Positions 17,830 through 26,809 are shown, numbered from the stretch's first letter. The stretch is DNA of 64,000 nt from Lysinibacillus pakistanensis (GCF_030123245.1 NZ_CP126101.1:4214501-4278500); one strand, 5' to 3'. The notes: generated by a model from the sequence alone, not told the origin. Made by a program: numbers and translations.

Positions 17830-20800
17830 ATACCACTTAACCCCCTTGTTAATGCATGGATGCTTGCATTATTATATTGTCTACCACTTACGACATCTAC
17901 TACCGATTCACCAATAATTTGGCCATCTAATACAGATTGTAGAATAATGGTAGAAGGCGATGAATTTTGAGAAGCAGTGTTATTTTTGAGTTTTTGTTTT
18001 GGCGATAATGAAGAGGGTTCATGCAAATTGCTATTTTCCAATAGTTTACTAATATTTGTAGCCTTTTTCATAATTGAATCAAATCCACTAGCAAAACTTC
18101 CACCAGCAGCCTGAACTATTGGAGATGCGGGATTGAAATTAAGTACTTTTTCTAGGGTCTGTGAAACACCTTTGATAATATTATTTACAGATTCCTGTAA
18201 AGTTGATTGCATTCCCGTCATACCATCGATTAAACCTTGAATTGCATTCTTCCCAATTTCATTCATTGATCCTAAAGTTTCTTCTGTTCCAAGAACGACT
18301 TCTTTTATTTTTGCTTGCCATTCACTATTTAATGTTGCCAATTCTGAATTTGCTGTTTGTCTTAGTTTCTCGATTTTAGCCTTTGTTTCTTGTTGTAATG
18401 GTTCTAGCTCCTTTATTGCCGCTTCACGTGCAATTAATAGCTTTTTCTCATATAACTCTTGATATTGCATCAGTTCCGCATCAGTCATTCGATTTAAAGC
18501 TTCTAGCTGTGCAAGGGCACTTGGGCCCATTGCTTCAAGTTCATCTATAATATCACTAGATAATCTGCGATATTCTAGTTTTGATAACTCAATTCTCCAT
18601 TGGGATAAGCTATTCACCTGCTCACTTAAATCCTGCGTCAATTTAGAAGAGTCTACAGGATCAGCAATTTTTACTTCATCAAATAATCCGAAGTAACCTT
18701 TGATGCTTTTTATTCGGCTTTCTAAAGCATTCTTATAAGCATCATTATGCTTTTGCTCTTCATCCAATAATTTCTTGTTAACATCCTGCGTCTGCTTTAA
18801 ATAATCATTATTGATGGTTTTAATTTTTTCGCTTATTTCTTTTTTCGTATTATAAAATTTGTCTTCATAATAAATACGTTCATCTGTTCCCGCTTCATAT
18901 TGAGATAAATACCCCTCATAAATTTTCAATTCTTCAGCAAGAGATATCGAATTGTATTTTTTACGTTTCTCAATATATTCTTTTTCTTTCTCGAATTGAT
19001 CTTTCGCCATTTCAGAGTAGGCTTTTTTAAACTCTTTTAGTGCGTTTGTCTTTTCTTTTGTACCATCTTTAAATAATGAAGCACTGTATCGCCAAAATTC
19101 TGCTTCTTGTTTAGCTGTCATTTCTCCAGCTGATTTTTGGGCTTCGACATATTCTTTTAAGGCATTGAATTTTACATTTGCAGAATTAGATTCAATTTTT
19201 TCTATCTTTTCAGCGTATTGTTTTGTAACCGTTTCTTTATCCTTCAATGCTTGCTCTTCAATTTTTTTGATTTGAGCTATTTGATCAGCTGTAAGTGCTA
19301 CCTGTTTTTTTGCTGCATTGTTTTTGATTGTAGTAATTTTTTCTGCGGCCTGTTGCGAAATTTCAATACTTTTATCCTCAGCCATTTGCTGTAATGCTTC
19401 AACTTCAACTGAATTGGCTTTTATTACATCCCTTATGATTTGTTGGACTTTTTCAATTCCCTCTTTAGAAATAGATAAATGTTGTGTGAAATTCGGAATT
19501 GAAGCCTCTGCCAATTTCTCAGCAGCTCTGTTTACTCCCTCAGTACCTTGCTCAATCCCAATTGCTAACCCTTCGCCAACACCTTTGCCGATTGCAATCA
19601 TAACACGTGAAGGAGAATTGATTTTCAATGTACCCTTTATCGCATCACCTATTGATGTGGCTATAGACTTTGCCTTTTTCCATACAAAATCCTTCATATC
19701 ACCAATACCATTAATTAAACCTTGTATAATATCTTTACCAATTTTGCGCAAATCAAGGGCACTGAAAATGCCAAGTATTTTATCCCAAATATCGGAAATA
19801 CTTTTTTTAACCTCGCCCATCTTTGTTTCTATGGCTATTTTAAAGTCAAGAAATTTTTGAATAGTGTTTGAAACAAGCTGTATTGCTGTATTTACCACTG
19901 TTGCTTTAATAGATTCCCATACATTAATCAAATAGTTTTTTATTGTATTAAAAGTATTTGTTGTCGTCTGACTAAACTTTGTCCATCCTGAAACAACTGA
20001 TTCAAGAATATTTACTACTACTCCTATAATCGCGTTTTTCAAATTTATCCAAACATCACTCAAAAATAACTTTATTGCATTAAATACACTTTCAGTAGCT
20101 TCTTTTAAATTATTCCATCTAATCTCTACCTCACTATAAATAGCATCTAAAGCGCCTGTAAAAATTCCTTTTATAAATTCCCAAGCAGCAGAGAAATAGT
20201 TGCTTATTCCTTCAAATATTTCTGTAATGAACTCACTCATAGTGTTAAATACATTCACTACTTGATCAATAATAGTTGAAACAATATCTATAATTGTAGT
20301 AGAAATGACATCCCATATAGTAGTAGCAAGGTCAACTATTGATGTCCAAATATCTGATAGGATTCCTATAAAACCAGTCCATATCTCTAGAGCTCCGTCT
20401 ATAGTTGACGTCCATAATTCGGAAAGTAGTTGGCTAAACTCTTCCCATGCTATTGAAGCCGTTTCTGTAATGCTTGTCCATAATTCAGAGAAGAAGTTAA
20501 CCATCCCTTCCCATATTTCTATGGCCCCGTCTTTGGTTGACGTCCATAATTTCGAAAGTAGTTGGCTAAACTCTTCCCATGCTATTGAAGCTGTTTCTGT
20601 AATGCTTGTCCATAATTCGGAAAAGAAGTTAACCATCCCTTCCCATATTTCTATGGCCTCGTCTTTGGTTGACGTCCATAATTCGGAAAGTAGTTGGCTA
20701 AACTCTTCCCATGCTATTGAAGCCGCTTCTGTAATGCTTGTCCATAATTCGGAGAAAAAGTTAACCATCCCTTCCCATATTTCTATGGCCCCGTCTTTGG

Positions 20801-22733
20801 TTGACGTCCATAAATCGGAAAGTAGTTGACTAAACTCTTCCCATGCTATTGAAGCCGCTTCTGTAATGCTTGTCCATAATTCAGAGAAGAAGTTAACCAT
20901 CCCTTCCCATATTTCTATGGCCCCGTCTTTGGTTGACGTCCATAAATCGGAGAGTAACTGACTAAACCCTTTCCATACAGTTGAAGCTACTTCTGTGATA
21001 TTTGTCCATAACTCTGAGAAAAAGTTTGCTATACCTTCCCAAATTTCAACTGCTTTTGCACTTACTACATCCCAATTTTTATATAATGCTATCCCAGCAC
21101 CTATTAGTCCTGTAATACCAACTACTATCCATCCAATTGGTCCAGATAATACTGCAAAAACAGACCCCAAGCTACTAAATATCCCAACGATTGTACTAAC
21201 TGTTGAGATTAATGTTCCAAACGCCAGGAGAATTGGGCCAATTACAGTTATAATCCCTCCAATAATAACAATGAATTTTTTTGTACCTTCGCTAAGATTA
21301 GAGAACTTTTCAATCCATGGCTGAAGTTTTTCTAAAAAACTTTTAACAATTGGTATTAAAATTTTTCCTATACTTATCCCAATATCTAATAGCTGGTTTT
21401 TCATAATTGCTATTTGAGATTCTGTAGTTTGATAACGCTCAGCTGCTTTATCTGATAAAGCTGTGTTTTCCTTCCAGGCAGCTGAAGATGAATTAACAGC
21501 TGATGTAAGTAAATCAGAGGCACCCGCCATGCTCAAAAGTACATCCGTTTCGTTTCCACTTACACCTAAATCTGCAAGCACGCTTTTTAGATTAGCACCT
21601 CCCTCTGATGTTTCAGCTAATCCCTTCACTAATGCATCTAACGCAGAGGCTGCATCTGTTTCAAAGGCTTTTTTAAAATCTGCACTAGACATGTTAGCAG
21701 CCTTCGCAAATCCAGATAAACTTTCTCCACCATCACCCACTGCTTTCTGAATTTTTTGGAAAACCGAAGACATTGCTGCTCCTCCAGTTTCAGCATCAAT
21801 ACCTAGACTGGACATTGTAGCAGCTAACCCCATAATTTGCGCTTCTGTTAAACCAATTTTTGAAGCTTGCTCCGCAAATCCCTTTCCCATTGACATGATG
21901 TCAGAGGCTGCAATTCCCATAGTGCTACTAAGCTCAGTAATTGAAGAGCCTAGTCGATCAAAATCACCTTGTCCCATACCCACAATGTTAGCAAAATCAG
22001 CAAATTCCTTTGCTGCCTGCTCTCGAGTCATACTTGTAGAGTTTCCCATATCGATTACTGTACGGGAAAAAGATAAAAGATGTTCTTCAGCAATTCCTAA
22101 TTGGCTAGCCGATTCAACAACTCCCGCAATTTCTGTAGCACTAACTGGAAGCTCTTTAGCCATACCTCTTATACCATCTTCAAGCTTTTTAAAATTTTCC
22201 TCACTAGTATTTACTGTTTGACGAACCCCAGTAAAAGCACTTTCAAAATCGATTGCTGCATTTAGGGCATAAGCACCAAAATCTTTTATAGGAGCTGTAA
22301 CTGTGGATATGCTTTCTCCAACAGATTTCACTTTTCCACCAAACTCCTGAAATTTGTTCCATTTTGATGTTTGTGCACCTAATTGATTATCAACGTCCGT
22401 CAATTGTGTGCTTAAACGATTATATTCAGCAACAGCTTCATTAACTGCAATTGCTTGTTGTTCAAGAGCTTCTGTATTTGCTGTTCCGGAGGCAAGCAAT
22501 TCATCATATTTTTTACGTTGCTCTCCCAATTTAAATCTTGACGCCTCAACTGATCTTGTAAGTACATCATGCTTTTGTGATAAGCCCTCTATGGAATTTT
22601 CATATTCATTGCCAAGTGCTTGTATAGCCTGTAATTCTGCACCCATTGCAGTCAAATGTCGTATAGATTGTTCAATGGATCCATCAAAATTAGAAGTATT
22701 TAGTCTTAGCTCAACTGGACCAATTTCCGTCAT
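17826..22733 (-). CDS. Tail tape-measure protein with internal 44-aa repeats (1635 aa)
   Basis: 1635 residues. The N-terminal third is the TP901 core (TMGAELQAIQALGNEYENSIEG onward, with MGNSTSMTREQAAKEFADF and SSLGIDAETGGAAMSSVFQK). Hydrophobic segments around residues 490-560 fit the channel-forming part. Residues about 590-790 hold near-identical 44-residue tandem units rich in Trp, and the C-terminal third is coiled coil with MTGMQSTLQESVNNIIKG. Start ATG 22733 follows GGTGATAGGGA. It overlaps Dit by four bases. It sets tail length and probably helps pore delivery. Confidence 0.9.
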   Translation of the reverse strand: MTEIGPVELRLNTSNFDGSIEQSIRHLTAMGAELQAIQALGNEYENSIEGLSQKHDVLTRSVEASRFKLGEQRKKYDELLASGTANTEALEQQAIAVNEAVAEYNRLSTQLTDVDNQLGAQTSKWNKFQEFGGKVKSVGESISTVTAPIKDFGAYALNAAIDFESAFTGVRQTVNTSEENFKKLEDGIRGMAKELPVSATEIAGVVESASQLGIAEEHLLSFSRTVIDMGNSTSMTREQAAKEFADFANIVGMGQGDFDRLGSSITELSSTMGIAASDIMSMGKGFAEQASKIGLTEAQIMGLAATMSSLGIDAETGGAAMSSVFQKIQKAVGDGGESLSGFAKAANMSSADFKKAFETDAASALDALVKGLAETSEGGANLKSVLADLGVSGNETDVLLSMAGASDLLTSAVNSSSAAWKENTALSDKAAERYQTTESQIAIMKNQLLDIGISIGKILIPIVKSFLEKLQPWIEKFSNLSEGTKKFIVIIGGIITVIGPILLAFGTLISTVSTIVGIFSSLGSVFAVLSGPIGWIVVGITGLIGAGIALYKNWDVVSAKAVEIWEGIANFFSELWTNITEVASTVWKGFSQLLSDLWTSTKDGAIEIWEGMVNFFSELWTSITEAASIAWEEFSQLLSDLWTSTKDGAIEIWEGMVNFFSELWTSITEAASIAWEEFSQLLSELWTSTKDEAIEIWEGMVNFFSELWTSITETASIAWEEFSQLLSKLWTSTKDGAIEIWEGMVNFFSELWTSITETASIAWEEFSQLLSELWTSTIDGALEIWTGFIGILSDIWTSIVDLATTIWDVISTTIIDIVSTIIDQVVNVFNTMSEFITEIFEGISNYFSAAWEFIKGIFTGALDAIYSEVEIRWNNLKEATESVFNAIKLFLSDVWINLKNAIIGVVVNILESVVSGWTKFSQTTTNTFNTIKNYLINVWESIKATVVNTAIQLVSNTIQKFLDFKIAIETKMGEVKKSISDIWDKILGIFSALDLRKIGKDIIQGLINGIGDMKDFVWKKAKSIATSIGDAIKGTLKINSPSRVMIAIGKGVGEGLAIGIEQGTEGVNRAAEKLAEASIPNFTQHLSISKEGIEKVQQIIRDVIKANSVEVEALQQMAEDKSIEISQQAAEKITTIKNNAAKKQVALTADQIAQIKKIEEQALKDKETVTKQYAEKIEKIESNSANVKFNALKEYVEAQKSAGEMTAKQEAEFWRYSASLFKDGTKEKTNALKEFKKAYSEMAKDQFEKEKEYIEKRKKYNSISLAEELKIYEGYLSQYEAGTDERIYYEDKFYNTKKEISEKIKTINNDYLKQTQDVNKKLLDEEQKHNDAYKNALESRIKSIKGYFGLFDEVKIADPVDSSKLTQDLSEQVNSLSQWRIELSKLEYRRLSSDIIDELEAMGPSALAQLEALNRMTDAELMQYQELYEKKLLIAREAAIKELEPLQQETKAKIEKLRQTANSELATLNSEWQAKIKEVVLGTEETLGSMNEIGKNAIQGLIDGMTGMQSTLQESVNNIIKGVSQTLEKVLNFNPASPIVQAAGGSFASGFDSIMKKATNISKLLENSNLHEPSSLSPKQKLKNNTASQNSSPSTIILQSVLDGQIIGESVVDVVSGRQYNNASIHALTRGLSGI
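20389..20980. repeat. 132-bp tandem repeat inside the tape-measure gene
   Basis: The same segment recurs with identical spacing: TTCCCATATTTCT ends at 20520, 20652, 20784 and 20916, i.e. every 132 bases, with decayed units on both sides. Each unit encodes 44 residues made of two 22-residue Trp-containing halves (IWEGMVNFFSELWTSITE and AWEEFSQLLS). Only a few substitutions separate the units, which points to recent unequal crossing-over. Confidence 0.88.
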
Positions 22734-22755
22734 TCCCTATCACCGCCTTTGTCTA

Positions 22756-23237
22756 TCACAACCATGAAATTTCATCGGCTGTAACCTCATATATTTCATC
22801 GAAATCACCTGTAAGTTCAAACCAAAAATGAATATCCATTTCGTCAACTTCATGTAATTTGTAACCCTCTTTTATTAATTCTCGATAAAATGCTTTAATT
22901 TGTTGGTAAGGCGTTATACCACTAACTTTCCCTCATCATTATTCTGGACAGGTTTAGTTTCAAGCCCACCAATATTCAGCACATTATTGAACACGCGCAT
23001 AATTTCTTCCTGCAATTTTCCAGCTTCTAGGCCATCCCATACATCATCAATTGTGAATTGATTATCAAATACGTGAACAACAAAGGAAATCATTTCATCA
23101 AATGTTTCAACTGAAATTTCATTGCCTTCTTTACGCATTTTTTCGTTCATTTTTAAAGCATTACGGAAAACTCGTGCTTTTACAAAATCATTTGAAAATA
23201 TTTTCTCTTGTCCATCTATCTTTAATGTTATTTGCAT
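22756..23237 (-). CDS. Tail assembly chaperone G and its -1 frameshifted G-T fusion
   Basis: The zero frame from ATG 23237 encodes a 107-residue chaperone (22914-23237) with KMRKEGNEISVETFDEMISF and DNQFTIDDVWDGLEA, typical of the siphophage gpG family. Near its 3' end the sequence G GGA AAG is a classic slippery heptamer. A -1 slip leads into a second frame (VSGITPYQQIKAFYREL, then EVDEMDIHFWFELTGDF) that stops at 22756, giving a fusion of about 160 residues. Tail chaperones of siphophages commonly make such G and GT forms to load the tape measure. Both forms lie just upstream of the tape-measure gene, as expected. Confidence 0.85.
22926..22932 (-). promoter_or_regulatory. Programmed -1 ribosomal frameshift site GGGAAAG
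   Basis: On the minus strand the zero frame is GAG GGA AAG TTA, so the heptamer G GGA AAG is in the correct X XXY YYZ phase, seven codons or fewer before the stop. After a -1 slip the frame stays open for 58 codons and ends just before the tape-measure start. Confidence 0.8.
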
Positions 23238-23329
23238 ATCTCATCCATCCTTTTCTAGTAGCCTTTTTTTAAACCATTGCCAAATTTTATTTGCTCAACC
23301 CTCAATGTTGATTACCTGCAACAAAAAAA

Positions 23330-23352
23330 GAAGAAACCCTTTAAAGGGCTTC
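23330..23352 (-). terminator. Hairpin between major tail protein and chaperone genes
   Basis: A near-palindromic GAAG...CCCTTTAAAGGG...CTTC (23330-23352) with a seven-base T run on the minus strand (23322-23328). Partial termination here would give more major tail protein than chaperone. Confidence 0.7.
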
Positions 23353-23359
23353 TCTCTAA

Positions 23360-23935
23360 TTATGGTGTTTCTACTGTTTCATTTGGTTTTGCAACAGATT
23401 TAAAGAATGTTTCTGCTGTTACTGTTACCCCTACATCTCGTGTATCTACTGTATGTTTAATAACACCATCAATCAATGGCAATGCCTCACCACCAAATGG
23501 ATATATTTTGTAACTTGTTTCACCTTTTTTACGAGTTGTATTTGTTTCTTCACCTGGTTTTAATTTTGCTTTTAATAGCCAAACCAGCTTAGATCCTGAT
23601 TCAAAGCCAATTGCAATCGAGTTAGGTGTATCATTTGCATTTGTAATAATACCACCCTCTGCAGATTTTTTATGTCCATACCAATCTACTAGCACATCAG
23701 TTGGTAAATCAGCTGTTTCTCCTGCAATAGTAATTGAATCCAACTGCGCTTCCTGATCTACTACTCGATCACCTGCATCTAAATGTGCTTCTGAAAAGTT
23801 TGGTGTAAGTGTCAAGGAAATAGGCATCGTTAAAGTTTTCACTTCACCCCATGTCTCTGTCTGCTCATTTGTCATTAGTGCATAGTGAATACGTTTTAAG
23901 CTAATTTTTTGTGGTTTTTCATTTACTGTTGTCAT
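23360..23935 (-). CDS. Major tail protein (phi13 family)
   Basis: 191 residues, beta-rich. The pattern ISLKRIHYALMTNEQTETWG, then AQLDSITIAGETADLPTDVLVDW, then DTPNSIAIGFES and GVTVTAETFFKSV fits the phi13-type major tail protein that forms the tube of long non-contractile tails. It is followed by a terminator-like hairpin and the tail chaperone, the normal siphophage order. There is no tail-sheath gene next to it, which excludes a contractile (R-type) particle. Confidence 0.82.
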   Translation of the reverse strand: MTTVNEKPQKISLKRIHYALMTNEQTETWGEVKTLTMPISLTLTPNFSEAHLDAGDRVVDQEAQLDSITIAGETADLPTDVLVDWYGHKKSAEGGIITNANDTPNSIAIGFESGSKLVWLLKAKLKPGEETNTTRKKGETSYKIYPFGGEALPLIDGVIKHTVDTRDVGVTVTAETFFKSVAKPNETVETP

Positions 23936-23958
23936 TTACATGACCTCCTAATTGTTTA

Positions 23959-24303
23959 TTATTTTTCATCAAAGAAAGCGAATTGTAATACCCTGTTATA
24001 GTAAGTTTCGCTAGCAGTATAAGGTTCATCATATTCTAGAGTACGTTCAAAGCCTGCATTTCCCATCAATTGTTTAATGCTTTCTACAATCTGATGAAAA
24101 TTCGAATTAGACCATACATTCATTTGTATAAGCCGCTCTGTTTCAACTTCAATACCGCCAGCTTCAAAAACTGGCTTCGCACTTATTTCTAAAAAAGTGA
24201 TAAACTGGTTTGGTTTTGGTGAACCTGTAGGAAATCCATTAAAAATAACGGGCAGACCTAATGGCTCTAAAATAGTAGGTATATGATTCATTAGATCTAT
24301 CAT
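23959..24303 (-). CDS. Tail terminator/completion protein
   Basis: 114 residues with IDLMNHIPTILEPLGLPVIF and a C-terminal TASETYYNRVLQFAFFDE. It has the size and position (directly before the major tail protein) of gpU/tail-terminator proteins, which cap the tail tube at the head-proximal end. It is the most upstream structural gene; no head-to-tail connector, capsid, portal or terminase gene precedes it. Confidence 0.65.
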   Translation of the reverse strand: MIDLMNHIPTILEPLGLPVIFNGFPTGSPKPNQFITFLEISAKPVFEAGGIEVETERLIQMNVWSNSNFHQIVESIKQLMGNAGFERTLEYDEPYTASETYYNRVLQFAFFDEK

Positions 24304-24449
24304 ATTTTTCTCCTATCTTCGTGTATGAGATAAAGTATCGAACAAGCATATTAAATTCAGAAAATATCTCCCTTCAGCATTTGAAATATTGCACTTCTAA
24401 AATAAAGTAATAATTCCAATAGTGTTTGCTGACAGTGAGTGATTTTAAA

Positions 24450-24490
24450 AAAACAAAAAACATCTGCTGATGAGAAATCAGTAGACGTTT
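24450..24490 (-). terminator. Terminator after the zinc-ribbon gene
   Basis: Arms ACATCTGCTGAT (24460-24471) and ATCAGTAGACGT (24477-24488) with a T-rich minus-strand tail (24450-24459). It separates the tail genes from the upstream small genes. Confidence 0.75.
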
Positions 24491-24543
24491 CTATTTTTTC
24501 TCGCTTATTCAATTGTTTCACCTCCTTTCAAGGTGCTTATCAT

Positions 24544-24852
24544 CTAGCCTTCGATCATTTTTCTAACACCAGCCGTACTGTTTGAAATCATTTGTTTCAA
24601 AGTTGATTCTTTCTTCTTCAGCCTCTCTAACCCATTTCTATCAATCCACTTCATTTCCCGATGTAATTCTCTTAATTCTGCATAAAGTTTACGTGTCCTT
24701 TCATCAGTATAAAAACATATATACTCTCGACCACATTTTGGACAAGAAAAATATGTTTTTTCAATTGTATGGTCTAGTCTGTCTTTTTTAAAATGTTGTA
24801 TATAGAATTTATGACCACAGGATTTATTGCACTTTGCATATATTGGCTCCAT
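24544..24852 (-). CDS. Phage zinc-ribbon protein, unknown
   Basis: 102 residues. Cysteine pairs CNKSCG near residues 8-12 and FSCPKCGREYICF near residues 36-42 form a zinc-ribbon pattern (C-x3-C plus CPKC). The C-terminal half is a charged helix (ELRELHREMKWIDRNGLERL) that probably mediates dimerisation. Similar short proteins are common in Bacillus prophages near the late operon and are described only as transglycosylase-like or hypothetical. Possible DNA/RNA-binding regulator. It has its own terminator. Confidence 0.55.
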   Translation of the reverse strand: MEPIYAKCNKSCGHKFYIQHFKKDRLDHTIEKTYFSCPKCGREYICFYTDERTRKLYAELRELHREMKWIDRNGLERLKKKESTLKQMISNSTAGVRKMIEG

Positions 24853-24951
24853 CTACACACTTCCCTTCAAAAGTTTTGAGCTATAAAAAGACCACTCGCA
24901 TTTGAGTGGTTCCTAGCGTTCTTTAATATAATAATTATTCAGTAACAAATC

Positions 24952-25115
24952 TTTACACTATCATCATATAATGGAATCTCAAGAGTTTCTATTCATACTA
25001 CTAAGTGTCAGTGGAAGGAAAGCTTTTTTATTAGTTAAATACGTATTGTTCAAACTTTTACACTACCATCATATAACGGAATTCCAACCCTTTCTATTCA
25101 TACTACTGAGTGTCA
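24952..25115. repeat. Two 59-bp direct repeats (possible late-promoter/activator sites)
   Basis: 24952-25010 and 25057-25115 share about 85-90 % of bases, starting TTTACACTA and ending AGTGTCA, 105 bp apart. Within each copy the outer ACACT and AGTGT form an inverted pair. On the minus strand each copy carries a TATGATG that could act as a -10. They lie between the late genes and the sigma-like activator gene, so they may be its targets. Confidence 0.6.
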
Positions 25116-25191
25116 ATAAAAAGAAAGATCAATTTAGAACATCTACATTAATTCAATAGAAGAAGCTGAAATAAAATCTGTTCTAAATCTT

Positions 25192-25237
25192 AAAAGCGCT
25201 AGAAATCAATGTTTTAAAATTGATTTCTAACGCTTTT
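25192..25237 (-). terminator. Terminator after the ArpU/RinA-like regulator gene
   Basis: Long arms AAAAGCGCTAGAAATCAAT (25192-25210) and ATTGATTTCTAACGCTTTT (25219-25237), with T-rich ends on both strands. Confidence 0.8.
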
Positions 25238-25348
25238 CTGGAGTGAAGCTCGCTAATTAATTTATGTGCCAACCACAAGTTATAAACATTTTCTTAAATT
25301 TCGTCTGAACCTCTGTCCTATCTCAGGAATCTTGCCTCTGCAATTTTA

Positions 25349-25750
25349 TTAACAATGTGTAAGTTTTATTTCATGAGCAAACTTTATCATTTTAGCAATC
25401 TCCGCATGTTTTTTATAAATATAGCTTGCACTATAGTTTAAAACTTCAGCTATTTCTTCTAATGTCATTCCATCTACATATTTCAATTTTAATATTTTAT
25501 GATTTAACCCACTAAATCTATTAATTAGCTCTAAAAAATTTTTTTGTTCCAAGAGCTTAACTTGCAACTCCCGATCAATCCGTTCAATTCGTTCCTCAAG
25601 TTTTGCACCATCAGAATCAGCCGTAAGTTTTACCCCAACTAAATCACCATTCACCCATCTTTTTAATTCTTTCTGTGATCTCTCAAGATTATATTCTAAA
25701 TATGCTATTTCCTCTTGAATTTGTTGATAATCTCGTAACCAATCGTACAT
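25349..25750 (-). CDS. Sigma-70 region-4-like late-gene activator (ArpU/RinA-type)
   Basis: 133 residues. The N-terminal 90 residues are coiled coil (YDWLRDYQQIQEEIAYLEYN). The C-terminus has KILKLKYVDGMTLEEIAEVLN followed by a recognition helix YSASYIYKKHAEIAKM, i.e. a sigma-region-4 helix-turn-helix as in phage late-transcription activators (ArpU/RinA/DUF1492 group). It lies upstream of the tail genes and next to the 59-bp repeats, which fits a role as activator of the late operon. No integrase or replication gene accompanies it. Confidence 0.68.
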   Translation of the reverse strand: MYDWLRDYQQIQEEIAYLEYNLERSQKELKRWVNGDLVGVKLTADSDGAKLEERIERIDRELQVKLLEQKNFLELINRFSGLNHKILKLKYVDGMTLEEIAEVLNYSASYIYKKHAEIAKMIKFAHEIKLTHC

Positions 25751-25938
25751 TCATAGCACCCACTTTTATTTATATTTTTTGTTATACCTTTTCTGATTCA
25801 ATTTCCTACTATAAAAAATATTATGTATTTTAAATGATTAAAATTGTTTTAAAGATGAATGTTTACCCCAAATAGAAAATCATTCTTGTTTAGCACTATT
25901 AGAAATTTGTGAAAGTAATTCATTTACACCTGCAACAA

Positions 25939-25955
25939 ATACCTTTAAACGGTAT
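25939..25955. promoter_or_regulatory. Repressor operator OL (ATACC-N7-GGTAT)
   Basis: Palindromic box ATACCTTTAAACGGTAT. Two more copies lie at 26071-26087 (identical) and 26100-26116 (ATACTTTTAAAAGGTAT). A half-site ATACC follows at 25971. All are upstream of the divergent repressor gene. Confidence 0.72.
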
Positions 25956-26070
25956 TTTTTGTTTAATATTATACCTTTTTTTTATGTATGTGTTTTTATT
26001 TTGCATTAAAATAACCTCCCTTGTTTTTAAAGATTTTCTTTAAATATAATATTTAATTAATTACATTATA

Positions 26071-26087
26071 ATACCTTTAAACGGTAT
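26071..26087. promoter_or_regulatory. Repressor operator OR1 (ATACC-N7-GGTAT)
   Basis: Identical to the box at 25939-25955. It lies 13 bases from the third box, in the leader of the repressor gene. Confidence 0.72.
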
Positions 26088-26099
26088 AGTCAAGATAAA

Positions 26100-26116
26100 A
26101 TACTTTTAAAAGGTAT
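26100..26116. promoter_or_regulatory. Repressor operator OR2 (weaker)
   Basis: ATACTTTTAAAAGGTAT, the most degenerate of the three operator boxes, about 60 bases before the repressor start. Confidence 0.65.
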
Positions 26117-26176
26117 TTTATAGTTTACACCACTACTTTTTATAAGTATTATTATTAAAAGGAGGTGCATGAATAT

Positions 26177-26809
26177 ATGGAAAACTCAGATAAACTAAAA
26201 ATTGTTTTCTCAAAAAACCTAAAACTGCAATTAGATAAAAGAGGCTTGAATCAAACAGATATGGCAAGAGATTTAAATATCCCTGAAACAACTGTTTCTA
26301 ACTGGATGAAAGCCAGCACTTACCCCAGACCGGATAAAATTCAATTAATGGCGAACTACTTCAATATTAGACGCTCCGATTTAACGGAAGAGCAACCTAC
26401 TAATTTAATAGAGGTACAGCCAAATTTCGTAAAAATTCCTATCCTAGGTACAATTGCTTGTGGAGAGCCAATTCTAGCTCAACAAAATGTAGAAGGCTAT
26501 ATGTATGAATTTTCCGAGTTATTACCAACTGGGAATATTTTCGCTTTAGTTGCTAAAGGGGACTCAATGGAGCCGACTATACCAAATGGCTCTAAAGTTT
26601 TGATAAGGGAACAAAGTGAAGTCGAATATGGTGAAATAGCAGCTGTACTTGTAAATGGAGATACTGAAGCAACACTAAAACGTGTTAAAAAACAGGGTGA
26701 AACCATTTTACTTATGCCAGATAATCCAAAACATGAACCTTATATTGTGAACGAAAATAATCCTGCTAAAATTATCGGAAAAGCTGTCAGTTTTAAAGTT
26801 ACACTCTAG
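26177..26809 (+). CDS. XRE-type repressor with LexA/S24 self-cleavage domain
   Basis: 210 residues from ATG 26177. GTG 26165 overlaps the AAAAGGAGG ribosome site and is rejected. Residues about 9-66 form an XRE helix-turn-helix (LNQTDMARDLNIPETTVSNW). Residues 85-210 are a LexA-like S24 peptidase with Ser130 (GDSMEPTI) and Lys168 (TLKRV). The autocleavage loop reads IACGEP (Cys95-Gly96) instead of the usual Ala-Gly. Phage repressors of this kind cleave themselves on RecA activation, so the tail locus should be induced by DNA damage. Operators lie upstream. Confidence 0.85.
   Translation: MENSDKLKIVFSKNLKLQLDKRGLNQTDMARDLNIPETTVSNWMKASTYPRPDKIQLMANYFNIRRSDLTEEQPTNLIEVQPNFVKIPILGTIACGEPILAQQNVEGYMYEFSELLPTGNIFALVAKGDSMEPTIPNGSKVLIREQSEVEYGEIAAVLVNGDTEATLKRVKKQGETILLMPDNPKHEPYIVNENNPAKIIGKAVSFKVTL

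Noticed and set aside
20305..20829. 174-codon plus-strand frame inside the tape-measure gene
   Set aside because: Antisense shadow of the 132-bp repeat; no ribosome site and the minus-strand gene is clear.
8419..24303. Contractile (R-type) tailocin or PBSX-like particle
   Set aside because: No sheath, baseplate-wedge or spike gene; the tube protein is phi13-type and the Dit/Tal pair is siphophage-type.
24971..25159. 62-codon plus-strand frame over the 59-bp repeats
   Set aside because: It is only the repeat read twice (both halves give QEFLFILLSV-like or QPFLFILLSV-like words), with no ribosome site.
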